From: Stercorarius parasiticus
Taxonomy: Eukaryota; Chordata; Aves; Charadriiformes; Stercorariidae
Direction of reading: 5' to 3'
Length of the DNA: 64,000 nt
Assembly (NCBI GenBank): GCA_013396915.1
Contig: VWZL01002220.1
Span: 192,697-256,696 of the forward strand
Under the pieces are notes generated by a model, which saw only the letters and a program-made list of their open reading frames with translations, ran no database searches and was not told the origin of the DNA. The position numbers and the translations under genes were made by a program. Shown piece after piece: positions 22,693-35,494 of this stretch (positions are counted from its first letter, which is position 1; every line of letters starts with the position of its first letter).

Positions 22693-25134
22693 GTGCCAAG
22701 AATGCCTGCAGTGCAATATCAGGATGGCTACATTATATTTCCTCTCTGTTTTAAAGAAGCTGGGCAATCTTTTAATTGCACCCTTATTCGAAAACATAAA
22801 TGTAAATGGATGATGTATTTATTTAAAAATAAATAAATAACTAATTCACTCAAATCCTAGTTTATACAAATTCAGTGTGCCTTGATATGAAGCAGATTCT
22901 CTCTTCAAACCTCAGGATCTTTATGGCTATGAAGTCCATGTCGACTAGCAGGATAAAGGGCTTGTAACTCATTTGTGTTCTCTGCTGTGGCTCAGAAGTA
23001 CCACGTTGACCCCTCTCCCCTGACGCCACCAACATGGATTACCCTCCCCTGATTACTTTCTTGCTTTGGCTGAAATCTTGTCCACCAGCTGCTTTTCAGG
23101 AGTCTGGTACCTGGACCATAAAAATTCAATGCAGGTTAGAAGCAGACGATTCTATTATTTGTGAAGAACAAAGGCACTGTAGAATAACAATGACAAGGTA
23201 CTTTATTTTACAGGGCATCCAAAGCAGGACTTTACATCCTTGGCCTACAGTGAAAAAAAGCCCTGAACTGCCAAATAATGCGTCCTCAGAACACCCAATA
23301 TTGGATGCATAGTTGGATACAAAGACAGAAAACTACCTCTAGGAAAGCAAACATTTAATCAGTGACCTCTTGTAAGTCAGTTATATATTTCAAGGTGAGG
23401 CATATTTGACATACTCTTTTGTTCAAGTCAACAGAGTGTGAATATGCTTTGTGGATGGAATTTACTAAATAAAGCCATGATAAAGAAATAATGACACTCT
23501 CCTAATAATTCTAAACTAAAAATCCAACCCAATGCAATCCACACATCCTACATTGGAAAGCATGCTCATTTGAAAAATGGGTGTTTTGGAGATCCTTGTC
23601 TCCAAAGAACTCTGGCTAGGAACCTGCATTGTATTTATTTTGATTGTTGCCTACTCTTCCCTCTGGTTTGTGCAGTACGAATGTAAGAAGGTATTGAAAT
23701 ATATACAGAAATATGCAAACGGCATAAGCAATTCCAGCAAACTCTTAATTTTTAATTTTAAAAGTTTGATATAATTGTTTACAAACAATCCTTTACAAAA
23801 ATAAGGGACTGGGATGCTAGTTCTGTAAAATGTCGAACACACTTAAAGCTACTTTCTTGACACTTTTTTTCAATTCTTGAAATACTGCTCTTTCAAGAAG
23901 TTTTGAGAATTTAGCTTTTATTTTCCTCAAGTTACTTGGAAAAAGTTCAGATGAAATTTTACATGCAGACAAGTCTGCCTGGGACTATGACGGCAGCCGG
24001 GTCTGCTCACTGGCTCTGAGGCCAGCTGGCATGGTCAGCCCATATCCATACCGTTTAACTCAACCTCCAAAATGGGGTGTGTATATCCAAACTTCTTCTT
24101 GGGAATGGTTCCTTGATGATGACAAACCCTGTGGTTGGTCTGGAAATGGCTGGTGAGAGCGCCAGTTGGTCCAGACTAAAATCACAGCAGGAACTTATTC
24201 TTAACTCTTTGTCCTGTTTAATGGGCTGCTTTTAACATGACTGTGCTGGGTTCTACACAAGTGGATAGTGGGACAGGGTTCCTGGAAATCTTTGTACTTC
24301 AGTGATTTGGCACCAACAAAATGCATGAATTTGCAAAAGCAAGGGCAAAATGTTTTCCTTACATTTTCAAGCCCTCCACTGTGATCGTATTTCCCAAGAC
24401 ATATTATATTAATAATTTCCAATCCATTTTATAGCATAAAATTCTCATTGGAGTCAATGGCTTCTTCCACCAAAGATCCCTTGCTTTCACTATGACTCTT
24501 TATTGATTAAATCCTTAAAAAAACTACCTTAAATATGAGAATGCTGAAGCCAAACATTAGATGTAAAACTGTAGCGTTCCCTAGATGCTGTTGTCAGGTG
24601 GTTACGTGAGTGAGTAATAGAATAGCAACTCCTTTATGATCTATTGCACTAATTTAACTCTCCGATGATGGATTGGAGCAATACATAATCCTAAAACAGG
24701 CATTTTAAAGATCAATTACTCAAGAGACAGAAGAGACTGGGAGTAAAGGACCCAGGGGAGCCAATAAATAGTAATTATAAAACTTAATGGAATTTTTGAG
24801 TAGTTTTGCTGACCATTAGATGGAAGAAAGAGACTGTAAACAAATGAACTGGAAAATTGTTCATCAGCCATTCAAATTCTTCAGTGAGATGGTCTGTGAA
24901 GGTCTAAGCTTCAATTATTTTGATCCTTGTTTCTCTGGAAATGTTCTTAAAAGAACAAAAGGTTCTTAAAAGAAGTGGTCACAAGACTAATTGAGTGGAT
25001 GAGCACTGAAATTTCTTGCTTTGTACACTCCAACAAATTCCTCCTTTATGTCACCAAAGAAGATAAGCAACAACCTTCCATTAGTTTGCTATGTTTCTTT
25101 TCACTTCTTTTCCTGCCAATGTTTTTGTAGGCAA

Positions 25135-25340
25135 TGCAGCCTGGGTTTTAGAGCCCTGGGTACTACTCCTTGCTTTGACAACAACTAGCCCCATGACTAA
25201 ACTAATAATTTCCCCACATTTCAGTTTCCTTTTTTGTAAAATGGGGGACGGAAATACCTTTCTGTCCTTTGTCACATCAGAGCTTGGAGAGTTGTAGTAT
25301 ATATTAAGAGACCTACAGAAATAGTAAATGTTTAGAATAA
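25135..25340 (+). mobile_element. MIR-like tRNA-SINE relic
   Basis: The order of landmarks follows MIR/CORE-SINEs: 'cctgggttttagagccc', a decayed 'gactaaactaataattt', the strongly matching 'tttcagtttcc...tttgtaaaatgggg', then 'gagagttgtagtatatatta'. The 'cagtttcc...tgtaaaatgggg' phrase is the best conserved part of this SINE across amniotes. In birds these are fossils with no recent activity. The ends are approximate because of decay. Confidence 0.72.
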
Positions 25341-28300
25341 TTTTTACAATAATGTAGCTCTGTTCAGCAAGGTCAATAGGCACTTGACTTTTTAAATGAG
25401 GGGCTGTGAAGAATGTTCTGCTTAGCATCCTATGCAATAAGAACTGCAGAGAGAACAGATTTCATGCTGTTAAAAGAACATGAACAAATGACAAATGATG
25501 CTGAAATAATCCTAGTGCCACCTTAGCATGCTGGTTTGTTAGCTAAAGGTTGTTCAATAAGTGGAATCGTGAGCATGGTAGTCATTGCCAAAGCAATCAG
25601 TCTCTTATTCAACATGCTGCCCCACTCAATCACGTTCAGTCATCTGCAGGCCTGCCAAGGCATGAGCAGGGATGAAGATTATTGCAGAGCCAAATCCAGA
25701 TAAAGATCATAAGGGAAGAGATCAGGGCATGATTATTTCTTAGAGCTAGTGCACAAAACTGGAGAATTCAATTCAATGTTGACCTACCCTTTATACTGCA
25801 TCCTATACTTTCTCCCCACCTTGTGCTGCAGACAGGACATCTACTTGAAGGAGTGGATTTTGGAATCTGGTGAGGCTTATCCAATTGTAAGTCAGTGTAT
25901 GTAGGTGAGTGGTAAGAGCTACTTTAGATGGACTTATGTTGCCAACTAAACAAACATAAAAAACACCATGTGAAAAACTGCTGAAAACCTCTGAGATACG
26001 AAGCAGCTCAGATGAGTACTTCCCATACTACTTTCAGCTTGTAGTCAAAACAGGTTATTGTTTAGATAATAGATCCATGTTCTGATCAATAGGACTATTG
26101 AAAAGAAGTTATACTGGTCTATCTGATGGAAAAGTCAGTCCATCTCAAAGTCTTGACAGAGTTTCTCACAGGAAAGAACAAATAGTATGTTTACCGCTCT
26201 AACTCTTCAGGTGGAAAGAAAAAGGAGATCTTATTCCGTAGCCTTGCTTCTCTTCTTTTGCCTTCTCTTGCAGTGACACACACAGGCTGTCTCCTGGAGA
26301 CCAGCAAATGCACAGGTGAAAGCTCCTTTTGGGAGACAGTTTGGCTGCACCCAGCATTAAAAACAACACATATGTGAAATAAATAAGGTTTCTAAACTGG
26401 GACTTAGGTAGAATGTAGAAGTCCAAAGCGATCCTGAATAAAGCTTAGATACAAGCCTGGCTCTGGAGATACCTAAACACTCTAGCAATAAACCCAGAAA
26501 CAAGGACCAGTGCCCCCAAAGTTCCTGCTTTTTCCCAAGTGCCCTAAGGTTACAGCTGCCACATCTTTCAGACAGCCTCTCCTTGCACATCAGCACCGTG
26601 TCAATATTGCTTTCACCATGCTGACATGGATTCAATAGGAAAAAACAAGACATCCCCCACAACCTAGCCATGGTGGTGAGCTGGCACTTTGGGAGATAGG
26701 GGTTTGAATTTCTGCAGGTGGAGAAGAGCCAGGAGTGAGCCACAGGCTGTAACTACGCCAGCCTTCACTACAAATGTACTATATTAAAGGTAATTAGTAT
26801 TGTTTTAGAGAAAGAAAGCACAGTTTTCAGACATTTGAAAAATAATGGCAAGTGGTCTACTGGTCCTAACTCTGAATGGGACATAATTGCCTGCTGTAAC
26901 CCTGCCTACATCTCTGAAGCTTTGGAAAGAGTGGGATACCAGACAAACTCTTCCATCATAGTCTCCAGTCCTGAGCGAAAAACTTGTTACCTGTATTTTT
27001 CCCTTCCCCCTGGAAAAGGCACAGTCCTTACTCAACAGCTTTACCAGCTCCCTCCACCTCTCACTGGCATCTTGAAATGAGTGTGAGCTCTCCTCGGGTC
27101 CTACAGGGTGTCATGATGATGTTTTCCCCCTTCCTCTGATATCTGCATGCTTCACTTCTCAGAGCAGTCCCACTCTAGACAGGGAGCCTGGAGTGAAAAA
27201 GTGGGATGTAGTTGTAGACCAGTGTGGTTGCAGCAGCTCACCCCCAGCTCAGCCAAGCTTGTAGCTGCTCTTGGACACAAAGTCATCACAGCCTTCAGGA
27301 TCACAGAGCCCATTTCCACTTGTCCTCACTCGCTTTGAGTTAATATCTCACCGTTACGAGAGGAAGGAAATTTTGGAGCTTGGGGACTGGGAACAAAGGG
27401 AGACAGAAAAGGATTTGCACCCAAGATTGCTAACTTGTAGGGAACAGGAGTGCAGACTGCCAGTTTGTGTCTCTACTTGGAAGAGGAAAGGAAATAATCC
27501 AGGTTGACATGTCTAACTTGTAGACCTAGACTAGATTCATCACACCCTAAAACTTCTCAGCACGTTGCTCTTCATGACTCTGAGATACACCAGGAGTATA
27601 GTTCATAGTTACTACACTAAATGAATTGTACTTTATTGAGCGTGCATTCTTTGTTGTGGCTTTGCCAATTAATGATATATTCAGAAAGTGCAAGAGGCAT
27701 GATCCGCTTCAGAGAAGGAAGGTAGAGGTGGTTATACTGTTAGAGACAGAAAATTGTCTGAGTTGGAATTGGAACTCTGGATTCATTTTTGAAAAAGGTA
27801 GGTGATGTGTGTGCATGCTTATGAAAATTCCTATTTACATTACAAAAGTATCTGAGAAGTATGGAAATGGCATTAATGAACCTTGCCAACACTTTGAACA
27901 TCTTAATGAAGGGATAACAAGATTTTAGCGCTTCCGTTTCTTTGGCAAATTTTGGGCAAGATGTAAACTGTTCATATAAATACCTCTGCTGTGAAAGAAG
28001 CCAGCATACTTCATAGGTTTCTAGGTCAATGGTGGATAAACACAGATTTATCTCTTAAAGAGCAAAATAAACAACCTCTTTGAAGTAGCGGTGAATTAAT
28101 AAGATGCTAACAGTGACCAAATAAGCACGTGAAAATTTGCTAGTTTGGGAATTCCTAAATATTACTCAATAATTCTGCTTCAAGGTACATGCACCTCATC
28201 AATAACATTATCTATAAAAAGTGACACGGTGTAAATTGTATGCCTCTCACAATGTTGATTGCTTAATTGCCCACATCCATTGTGACAGTGCTGCCCTGTC

Positions 28301-30450
28301 AGCATGCTAAGTAATTGAAAGATTGTTGTGTGATGGAAGATCAATACAACTCCAACAAGAAACAAATATGATACAGTACTGAAAGCGAGCAAACAACCAA
28401 ATTTAGCAATTGCGATTATCTCCTGAAGACACACAGACATTGATTGGTGTTTCATGGGTTCATTTCTTTGTAGTAATGGCAATCAATGGGTTTTCAATTG
28501 TTCATATTTTGAAAGTACTGTTTCTTCTGGCAGGACCAGTCTGGGGAGATAAGTGAAGTTGTTGACTTTTTTACTTGAAAGCCATCTATTGTCTATTTTT
28601 AATTAAAACAGCTAATGGTCTTTATTGATTCCTTAAATGTGCTATAATAGATAAACCTTTTGTACTTATCCTTAGTTATTTATGTTTAAGCATTTTAGGG
28701 CTTCACTAAATGCTTTCACAGAGAATATTTGGTGGGGGGGGAAGATCAGTAGAGGTATAATAAATTACTTAGCATCTCTGAATATTTTAAATGTGCATTC
28801 AAATACAGAGAGAAGTAGGCTTAACACCAGTTGCAAAACAGTGGAAGGCACCATCATCCAGCTGACATCCTCCTTCTCAGAAGTCAGACCTGAATAAGAA
28901 AACGTAAATTCAAAAAAGCTTTTAAGGTCATTTTATGCCATTATGTCCCCTAGGTTTTGAACTTTATCTTAGATTCACTGTATTATGAGTTTAAAAGAAC
29001 ATTGAACAGAGATTTTTATTTTTTTTCCATTTGCCAGGGATTTACATTATTTTGTAATTTAGAAACATCATAACCTTGTGTGATGCATTCAGATAGTGGC
29101 CAACAACCTCATTTCTCAGTGACTTAAGACTGAGGAGTTAAAAGGCATTCTGCCCTACTGGAATTAGAATATAAGCACAGACACCTATGCAGAGGAAGTA
29201 CGATCACAAACCAGAGTTCATTTCTGAGAACGTCACTTTTATGTTAAACACAAACTTCTGTCGTATTTAATTGCAAGATAACCCAAATTGCATCATAGCG
29301 GATGTATTCAGAGAAAATATAAAAGCAAGTCCTGGTAGAGATGTCTATAAATATTAATGCTGTTCCGTCTGTTGTGTTTCCAAAAAGGTTTGTTATATTA
29401 GTTTAATAGTCTTGCGGGTTTTTACTGTTTAGTTTTGTTTTCCTTTGAGAACAGTCATACTAGTGTATATATTATATGATAGTTTTCACAGAGATAATTA
29501 ATATAATCTGGTTTGGCAAAGAAAACACAATATATGAGAACAAATTCAATATGTGATTATTAAAAACAATCCATGGAAAAACGTCACATATATATAACTC
29601 AAATATTTTTTCTCTGCAACAGTATACTGACTCCTTTAGTCATTAAATTGTATCTATTTCTTCTTAATCCAATAAGAAAGACTAGCCTCTTCATTTAAAC
29701 TTCCCATTCTTCATAGTTATTGCTACATACAAAATCCATTTTTCTCTTATGTCAAAACAAACCATCCATTTTTCCAATAGCAAAAAACAAATGAGGAGCA
29801 ATGTAGTTACAAAGACCACTGGAAAGATTTATTCTGGCGCAGCTTTTTTTTAGACTTCTATTCCTGAAGACACACTGGAAAATAGAATTAGCGACGTTAG
29901 CATAAATAGACTTGCTAAATAACTGGTCTATGACCATTTATGTCTAACTCAGATTAAATCAATAGAGTCAGAGCAGAGATAAATTGTCCGTGTCTACCTG
30001 GGTCTGGGGCAGATGTCACAGAATCTGATGCTGCTGTTCTCTGAGCCTAAAATATCTCCTAGACTATCTCTTATTTCCCAGACCAAAAGAGAACTCCAGA
30101 AACCCAAATGGCTGTAAAGAACAGGTTCTTGTGGGGCACCACTGAAGTATTACAGTCATTATTTAAAGCAATTGTAGAAGTGTGGCATTTTCTCTTCATC
30201 TGTCAGGTAACCATGCTTCCACATTTCACAGACAGTGAGCAACAGGATAGATTTATAAGGTACAAAGAAGAAAAAGCCTGTTCTTATACATCTTCACTGC
30301 AACTGTACTGACATTTATTGTATTTGTTGTAGGGCCAGGGCAGATAGAGTCTTTTACCCACAGCTGAAGAAGGCCTTGGGTGAGAGAGGCAGTCAACTCA
30401 AAGCAACTCTTCTATCATGCATCAAGGGCTTTTTGGGGTGGATGACTTAC
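25341..30450. other. Unique sequence
   Basis: About 5.1 kb with no recognised gene. The part at 28180-28480 is AT-rich, complex, and has SOX-type ATTGTT/CATTGT cores, homeodomain-type TTAATTG/TAATTG cores and an inverted TGACAG-N7-CTGTCA pair (28283-28301). It looks like a conserved non-coding element candidate but is unproven. Open frames of up to 128 codons (26357-26743 minus) have no recognisable content. Confidence 0.45.
28283..28301. promoter_or_regulatory. Inverted TGACAG-N7-CTGTCA pair
   Basis: TGACAG (28283-28288) and CTGTCA (28296-28301) face each other across 7 bp. They are flanked by CTTAATTGC (28261-28270 region) and TAATTG (28311-28317 region). The arrangement suits a dimeric TALE-homeodomain site. 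Function is not shown. Confidence 0.3.
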
Positions 30451-30579
30451 CATTTGTCCCATATGAAATTCCTGGCCACATTCTGCATTAACCAGCAAGT
30501 CATCATCCATCTTGATCTGTCTTGGCCTTGGTCCAGGAGGCACTGTACCCATGGCAGGTACCGGTTGTGGGTTTGCTGC
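30451..30579 (-). CDS. Unrecognised candidate internal exon (hypothetical)
   Basis: On the minus strand this interval is a stop-free 43-codon block (129 nt, phase 0 at both ends). It is followed by a consensus donor GTAAGT (complement at 30445-30450) and preceded by a CAG acceptor (complement at 30580-30582) about 30 nt from a TACTAAT branch-point-like motif. The pyrimidine tract is weak. The frame stays open upstream to an ATG whose complement ends at 30609. The reading is Pro-rich then acidic, with a VPPGPRPRQIKMDDDLLV segment and a Cys-containing ECGQEF segment. I do not recognise the protein. It could be an exon of a large-intron gene, a processed-pseudogene scrap, or chance. No partner exon was found. 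Confidence 0.25.
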
Positions 30580-30885
30580 CTGTGACATGACCGAGTTTTC
30601 TGCTACCATTAGTAGAGCAACCTAGCACAGGACTTTGTGAAGTTGGAGACCTTCAGATAGGACTTTGGCTGCAGTGAAGAAAGGAGGAGGAAGTACAATG
30701 TAAAGGGAGGGAAGAATGGGCCTGAACCAGATATGCCTCCATCCATGAAGATGTAGTGGTACAACCAATATGAAGCAATAGTGGTTGGCTTCTTGGGAGC
30801 TTAACTTGTATTGCTGCTCCTACCGTGATGTTTGAATCAATGAAACACAAGGCAAAGGTCACGCACCCAGACAAAATTCTGTTTT

Positions 30886-30907
30886 CTTCTCCTCTCCTCT
30901 CCTCTCN
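30886..30907 (+). repeat. (CTCCT)n microsatellite with one N
   Basis: About four CTCCT-type units end at an unresolved base at 30907. The N probably marks length uncertainty of the repeat in the assembly. Confidence 0.8.
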
Positions 30908-32536
30908 CCAATAAAACGTCCCACAGAGGGAAGTTAAGACATGGAGGAAAAAAAGATTTAAAGGTTGATACAGGAGTCCACTATTAAAAGTCTGGGGTAG
31001 TATCAACATCCTACTTAGTGCAAAGTTTTTTCTGAGACGTGTCTTTCTTTTAGAAGTCACAAATTCTTCCCACTTTTCATAACAGAGATCCTCACTCAGC
31101 TCCTTAGCAGTGGCAAGAACCTCAGGAAAGATCCCAGGAAACCTGGACTACAGCAGGACATTTCCCAGGCAGGTACAAGATGAAAAAACTTTTTCTACAC
31201 AAATGTGTCCTTTCTCTTGCAGGAGGCTGTGCTAAGGGTTAAAGAAGTGCCTAAAATTAAACTGTAGCTGCAGTATCCCTTCATCCAGTCTAGGTAGCCA
31301 CCCATATGATTTGGCTTATATTTTTGTAATACTTTCTAGGGATTTATCCCGTATCTGCAGAGTGTGTGTGTATGCGAATCTGTGAATTACTTCTGAGGAG
31401 TAAAATAACCAAGAAAAAAAATCTGTTATCAGTAGCCTTATGTCCATTATGTGTTCACATTTCCTTGAGGAAGGTGTAAGGATCAGTAATGAAAAAGAGC
31501 TGCAAGGCTGTAGCACTGTTTAGCACTTCTGTAAAACCTGTAGAGCATGTCATTGTGTCTCCCTGCGCTTCAAATCTGTGCCCTGAGCCAACTGAGCCGC
31601 AGTGTGTACTCACTATTCCACCAAGGTTTAGCAAAAGATTTGCAAAAGATGTCTGTGTCAAATCTGTGTCACGTGGTTAATTTTCAAGTAAGGAGGAAGG
31701 AGAACATACAAATAACAATCTACAAAAATCATATGAGGTGAGCTACATCTCATTTTACACCTACTTTTGTTGAACTAAATATTTACCTAATATAACAGGG
31801 TCCTCCAAAGAACTGATAGAACTATCTGACATGTGTTTTGCTTATTGTTCATTAAACCTAATCAACGTGAGCTCCTGATCTTCCAACTACAAAGAGGTCG
31901 TACTGATTAAATGTAATTTTTTTATAAAAAAGGTGAAATATCATCATTTTTATTAGGTTGATGACCTGTTGTCATATTTTGAACTGAAACATGAACCAAA
32001 AACATATGCACTTTTACATTTGATGACCTCTGTAACTTAGCATGCATTTACTGTTTTTTTTCAACCCCCTATTTCTAAATTACTAAGAGAACACAATATT
32101 TTGGTCTAAGACTTACTTTGTCACACTTTACAATATTTAGTCCAGCAGTCTGATAGAGTGTTTCAGGAGACAAATAGTAGTATATATTTCCCCTATTGAA
32201 ATGTTGTAGAAGTGATTAGTATGGCTATTTCTTATCCACTAAAAATTAGTCCAAGTCCTGACATTTCACTTCTCTGAGTACATAAGTTCTGGATAAACAC
32301 CAGACAGTATTATTTCTCTATGCTTTCTTTACGTTTTACAAGTTTTTATCTGAGCATTTTTATCTTAATTTAATCTGTTCAAAGTCTGGTTCTTTTTCAA
32401 TGCAGAAGGTGAATATATGTTGTATGAAGAGTTCTTAAAAAGTTAGATGGTAGTAGATGGAAGTTTTCAATAAAAGTCTAAAAGGATTTTTAATACTGAA
32501 TGATTGAAAAAGGATACATTGAGCTTTCTCTTGCAG

Positions 32537-32550
32537 AATAATTAATTATT
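32537..32550. promoter_or_regulatory. AATAATTAATTATT palindrome
   Basis: A perfect 14-bp palindrome of overlapping TAAT cores, which suits paired-type homeodomain dimers. In AT-rich DNA such a palindrome may well be chance. Confidence 0.25.
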
Positions 32551-34621
32551 TGGGAAGTATTCAATGAAATATTTTTACTGGCTTTCACTGTAGCATGAAT
32601 TATAAAACTTTGAAACATGAATTTGATTTCCTGGACTGTATCTATCTGAAAAAAATAGCATATTTAAGAAATTGTAGTAATAATAAATATGAATGTAATG
32701 CACAAGGTATAAATCACTATGACAGTCACCTCGAGTAGCTGACTCTATTACGCATGGGAATATGCAGAAAGCAACCTACTGCTGAACTTCTCCAGTGCAT
32801 AGCACTGACTTTAAGCACTGCCATCAGAGTCTGAACATTAGCACTTGATTTTGGTCATAACATTAAAGTACAATTTTTCTTGCAGCTTTGAAGGAGCTTT
32901 CCTAGCTAAAACAACTCAATCATTTATTCTTGCAACTCGAACATTGTCTTTCTTATCCTTAACACAATCTCTTCTTTGTGTTATCTCCCTTCCAGAGGTA
33001 TTTCTGAGTTTACTAAGGATTGCGCTCCTTCCTGGCTGCTTATCTGGGACACATACATATGAAATGCCACACTAGGTAATACCCAGCAAGCCACATCGTT
33101 CAAGTAAAAATGTGAGCAAGCATCCCATGACTGGATTTAAAAGCTACAGATGTTACAGAACAGACCTGGGGCTTACAGGAAAGGAAGAGCTTCTGCAAAG
33201 TTCTTCAAGTTTTTTTTCAGAACACTGTTCACCAGAGACCAAATGCAGTGTTTTAGGTAGCTGAGAAAACTGGGAAGAAGCACTGCAAGAGGTGTCTGAG
33301 TCCCTCACAGGGCCTTTCTTTCACTGCTTTTGCCTGACACCAGTTCCAGGAAAGTCCATGATGGTTTACTGAGAAGTGTGTTGCAGTTTTCTCTCCTATA
33401 GCCAAAAAGCCTCTGTAATGTACTCCACTAATTAGGGATTCAGGAACTTTCAGCAAGACCTATTGAATTTTCCCAAGCAAAGCATCCTGTATGTGCATTA
33501 AATCCATAAACCTCACTGAGGTAATACTGTTTGGCAACACTTCAAAAGTTTGTCAATAATCCCTATCATTTGAGATTTTCAAGTTCTACGTAACATTCTT
33601 TATGGTCATTTTTATCTTTATATCTATCTACTCTTTTAATAGCTGATATGAAAAACTAGTTTCAAAACACGTAACATTAATAACAACACCTTGACTACAC
33701 AAATAGATAGAAAAAGGAGTTAGGTGAACTAGTCTAGTTAGTAAATGAAAACAAAAGATCCTAATAATCACACATTTGATATTTATTAATGCATTAAAAA
33801 ATTAAAAAAGCCTAGTTTAGATGACATCTCATTCCACTGTTCTTCCATGACCTTCTCATTTGCACATAAAAATTATTTTCCCCTCATCTTTCAATATTTA
33901 CAGTGGTCACTAAGATGATATTCAGTGCAGGTCTTACAGACCTTCACAGTAAAAGCCCTTTCTTGCATATACTACCCTGGCAATGGTAAGCAAAGTCTTT
34001 TTCTCTTGTTTCCTGTAAACACAGATATCTATGTCACTGTTATAATAAAACAACAGGCAAAAGTGTTGCTCCCACAAATTAAGTTCCCATTAATTTCCAG
34101 TCTTTTTCAGTGGTGGTGGGAAAAGTAATGAAATTTGTAACTAAAGCTGTTTCCCTCCACAAATCTGAGCTTTGCACAACCTCCTTCAGATTCAGAAAAG
34201 CAGATGGTGGACACCCAATAGACATTATTGCTGATGTAGGTATTGTTACTTCACTTCAGAAAATCACTTTTCAGCATAATATGGTTTCCAGCATTACCAC
34301 TCACGAGTCTCTTGCAAGTACGTATTTTTAGACACCAGTTAAAGACTGTTCCTTCTGCAAAAAACATACGACTTAGAAGCCACTGGGCAGAGAGACAAGA
34401 CACATTAGCAGTACAAACCAGATGTAATGAAAGTAAATGAACTACAATAAATTAAATAAAAAGATTTAATCTAAATTCATTTTTTCTTCCTTGAAAGGGA
34501 TGTTTGAGCAGAAAGGCCTGTTGCCAAACATGTGTTCATGTTTGTGGACCTGTGTCAGACAAGTCTGGCAAACTCATTTTGAGAAACCTCAGCAGGCCTA
34601 TCTAATGGCGTTAGATTTTTA

Positions 34622-34670
34622 CCTTAGAGCCTGATCCAGCTCCCACAACATGGCAATTACGTTCAGGAGG
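34622..34670. repeat. Possible ancient repeat relic
   Basis: 'agagcctgatccagctccc' followed by a decayed continuation resembles an old amniote-wide repeat phrase (gcctgatccagctccc before a cattgaagtcaatgg-like motif). Only about 20 bp are persuasive. Confidence 0.3.
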
Positions 34671-35494
34671 AGATGAACTGATCCCCTAGACTGTACTGGG
34701 ACAGAACATAATCTTAAAGCTGATAATGTTTTGAGGTAACTGTAGCATGCCCCAGAGTAAGTCAATGCAGTGTGATATAATGGTTATTGAAAACCGCTTA
34801 TGCTGTTAGGTCTGGCTATGATTTACATCTTTGTAACTCAGTCAAACAAAAGCAAGCTTTTTAACCAGAGTCAAAGAGAGCATGCTTCTGTGCACAACCA
34901 ATCACCTTTACAAATTTCAGGAAGCTAACCTAGCCTAACACGCTGGGATTATTCAGAGGGAAACTAGTGCAGTGGAGAATGCATTTTTCGGTCCATCTCT
35001 TAAAAGCAGATCACCTACTTTTACTCCCATTTTCCTTAAAATTCACCAGATAAAGTCAGTCCGTGAATGTCAAACACAGTGAAAGATTTTCCACTCTTCA
35101 CCTAACAGGCTTCTCTTTGAAAAAGAAATTTAGAGGTGCGCTAGATTTTGAGTGCACGGAATCAAGAAGCTGATATGAAGACATAAAACAGAATACCTTT
35201 CCAAAAGATCAAGCACGTGTCATTGGGCTTGATGTGGGAAATACTGTATAAAGTTCTATAGCTTGTGTTCTGACATAAGTCACACCAGATGATCATGAGG
35301 GTCCCTTTTATTCCCAAACTGGGGATTTATTGTCACTATAACATGGCCTCTTCACACTTCTCAGGCGGTGTAAAGTGCCTTTTAAGTGTGCATAAATTAC
35401 ATTTACTCTCACTTAAAGGACATTTTATCCTGCCACAACTGTGTTAAAGACCTGTGATTTATGTTAAAACCAGCCCCTTAAATATTCTAGTTCT

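Larger units (their letters stand above)
20795..25134. other. Unique sequence with old repeat relics
   Basis: About 4.3 kb without recognised genes. It contains a GC-rich, G-run block (20930-21160), a small hairpin (21213-21244), two possible ancient relics (21770-21826 and 22139-22260) and a 26-bp perfect palindrome (22667-22692), each entered separately. A 68-codon stop-free stretch at about 23955-24171 has no start, splice sites or recognisable domain. Confidence 0.5.
30580..35494. other. Unique sequence
   Basis: No gene or clear repeat beyond those listed. It has a short (CTCCT)n run at 30886-30906 ending at a single unresolved base (30907), a 14-bp TAAT palindrome (32537-32550), and a possible ancient relic at 34622-34670 ('gcctgatccagctccc', a phrase I associate with very old amniote repeats). 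Open frames are short and unlike proteins. Confidence 0.45.

Noticed and set aside
23955..24171. Stop-free block of about 68 codons rich in Trp, Pro and Asp
   Set aside because: No start codon, no convincing acceptor or donor at its edges, and no recognisable domain. Chance is the simplest reading.
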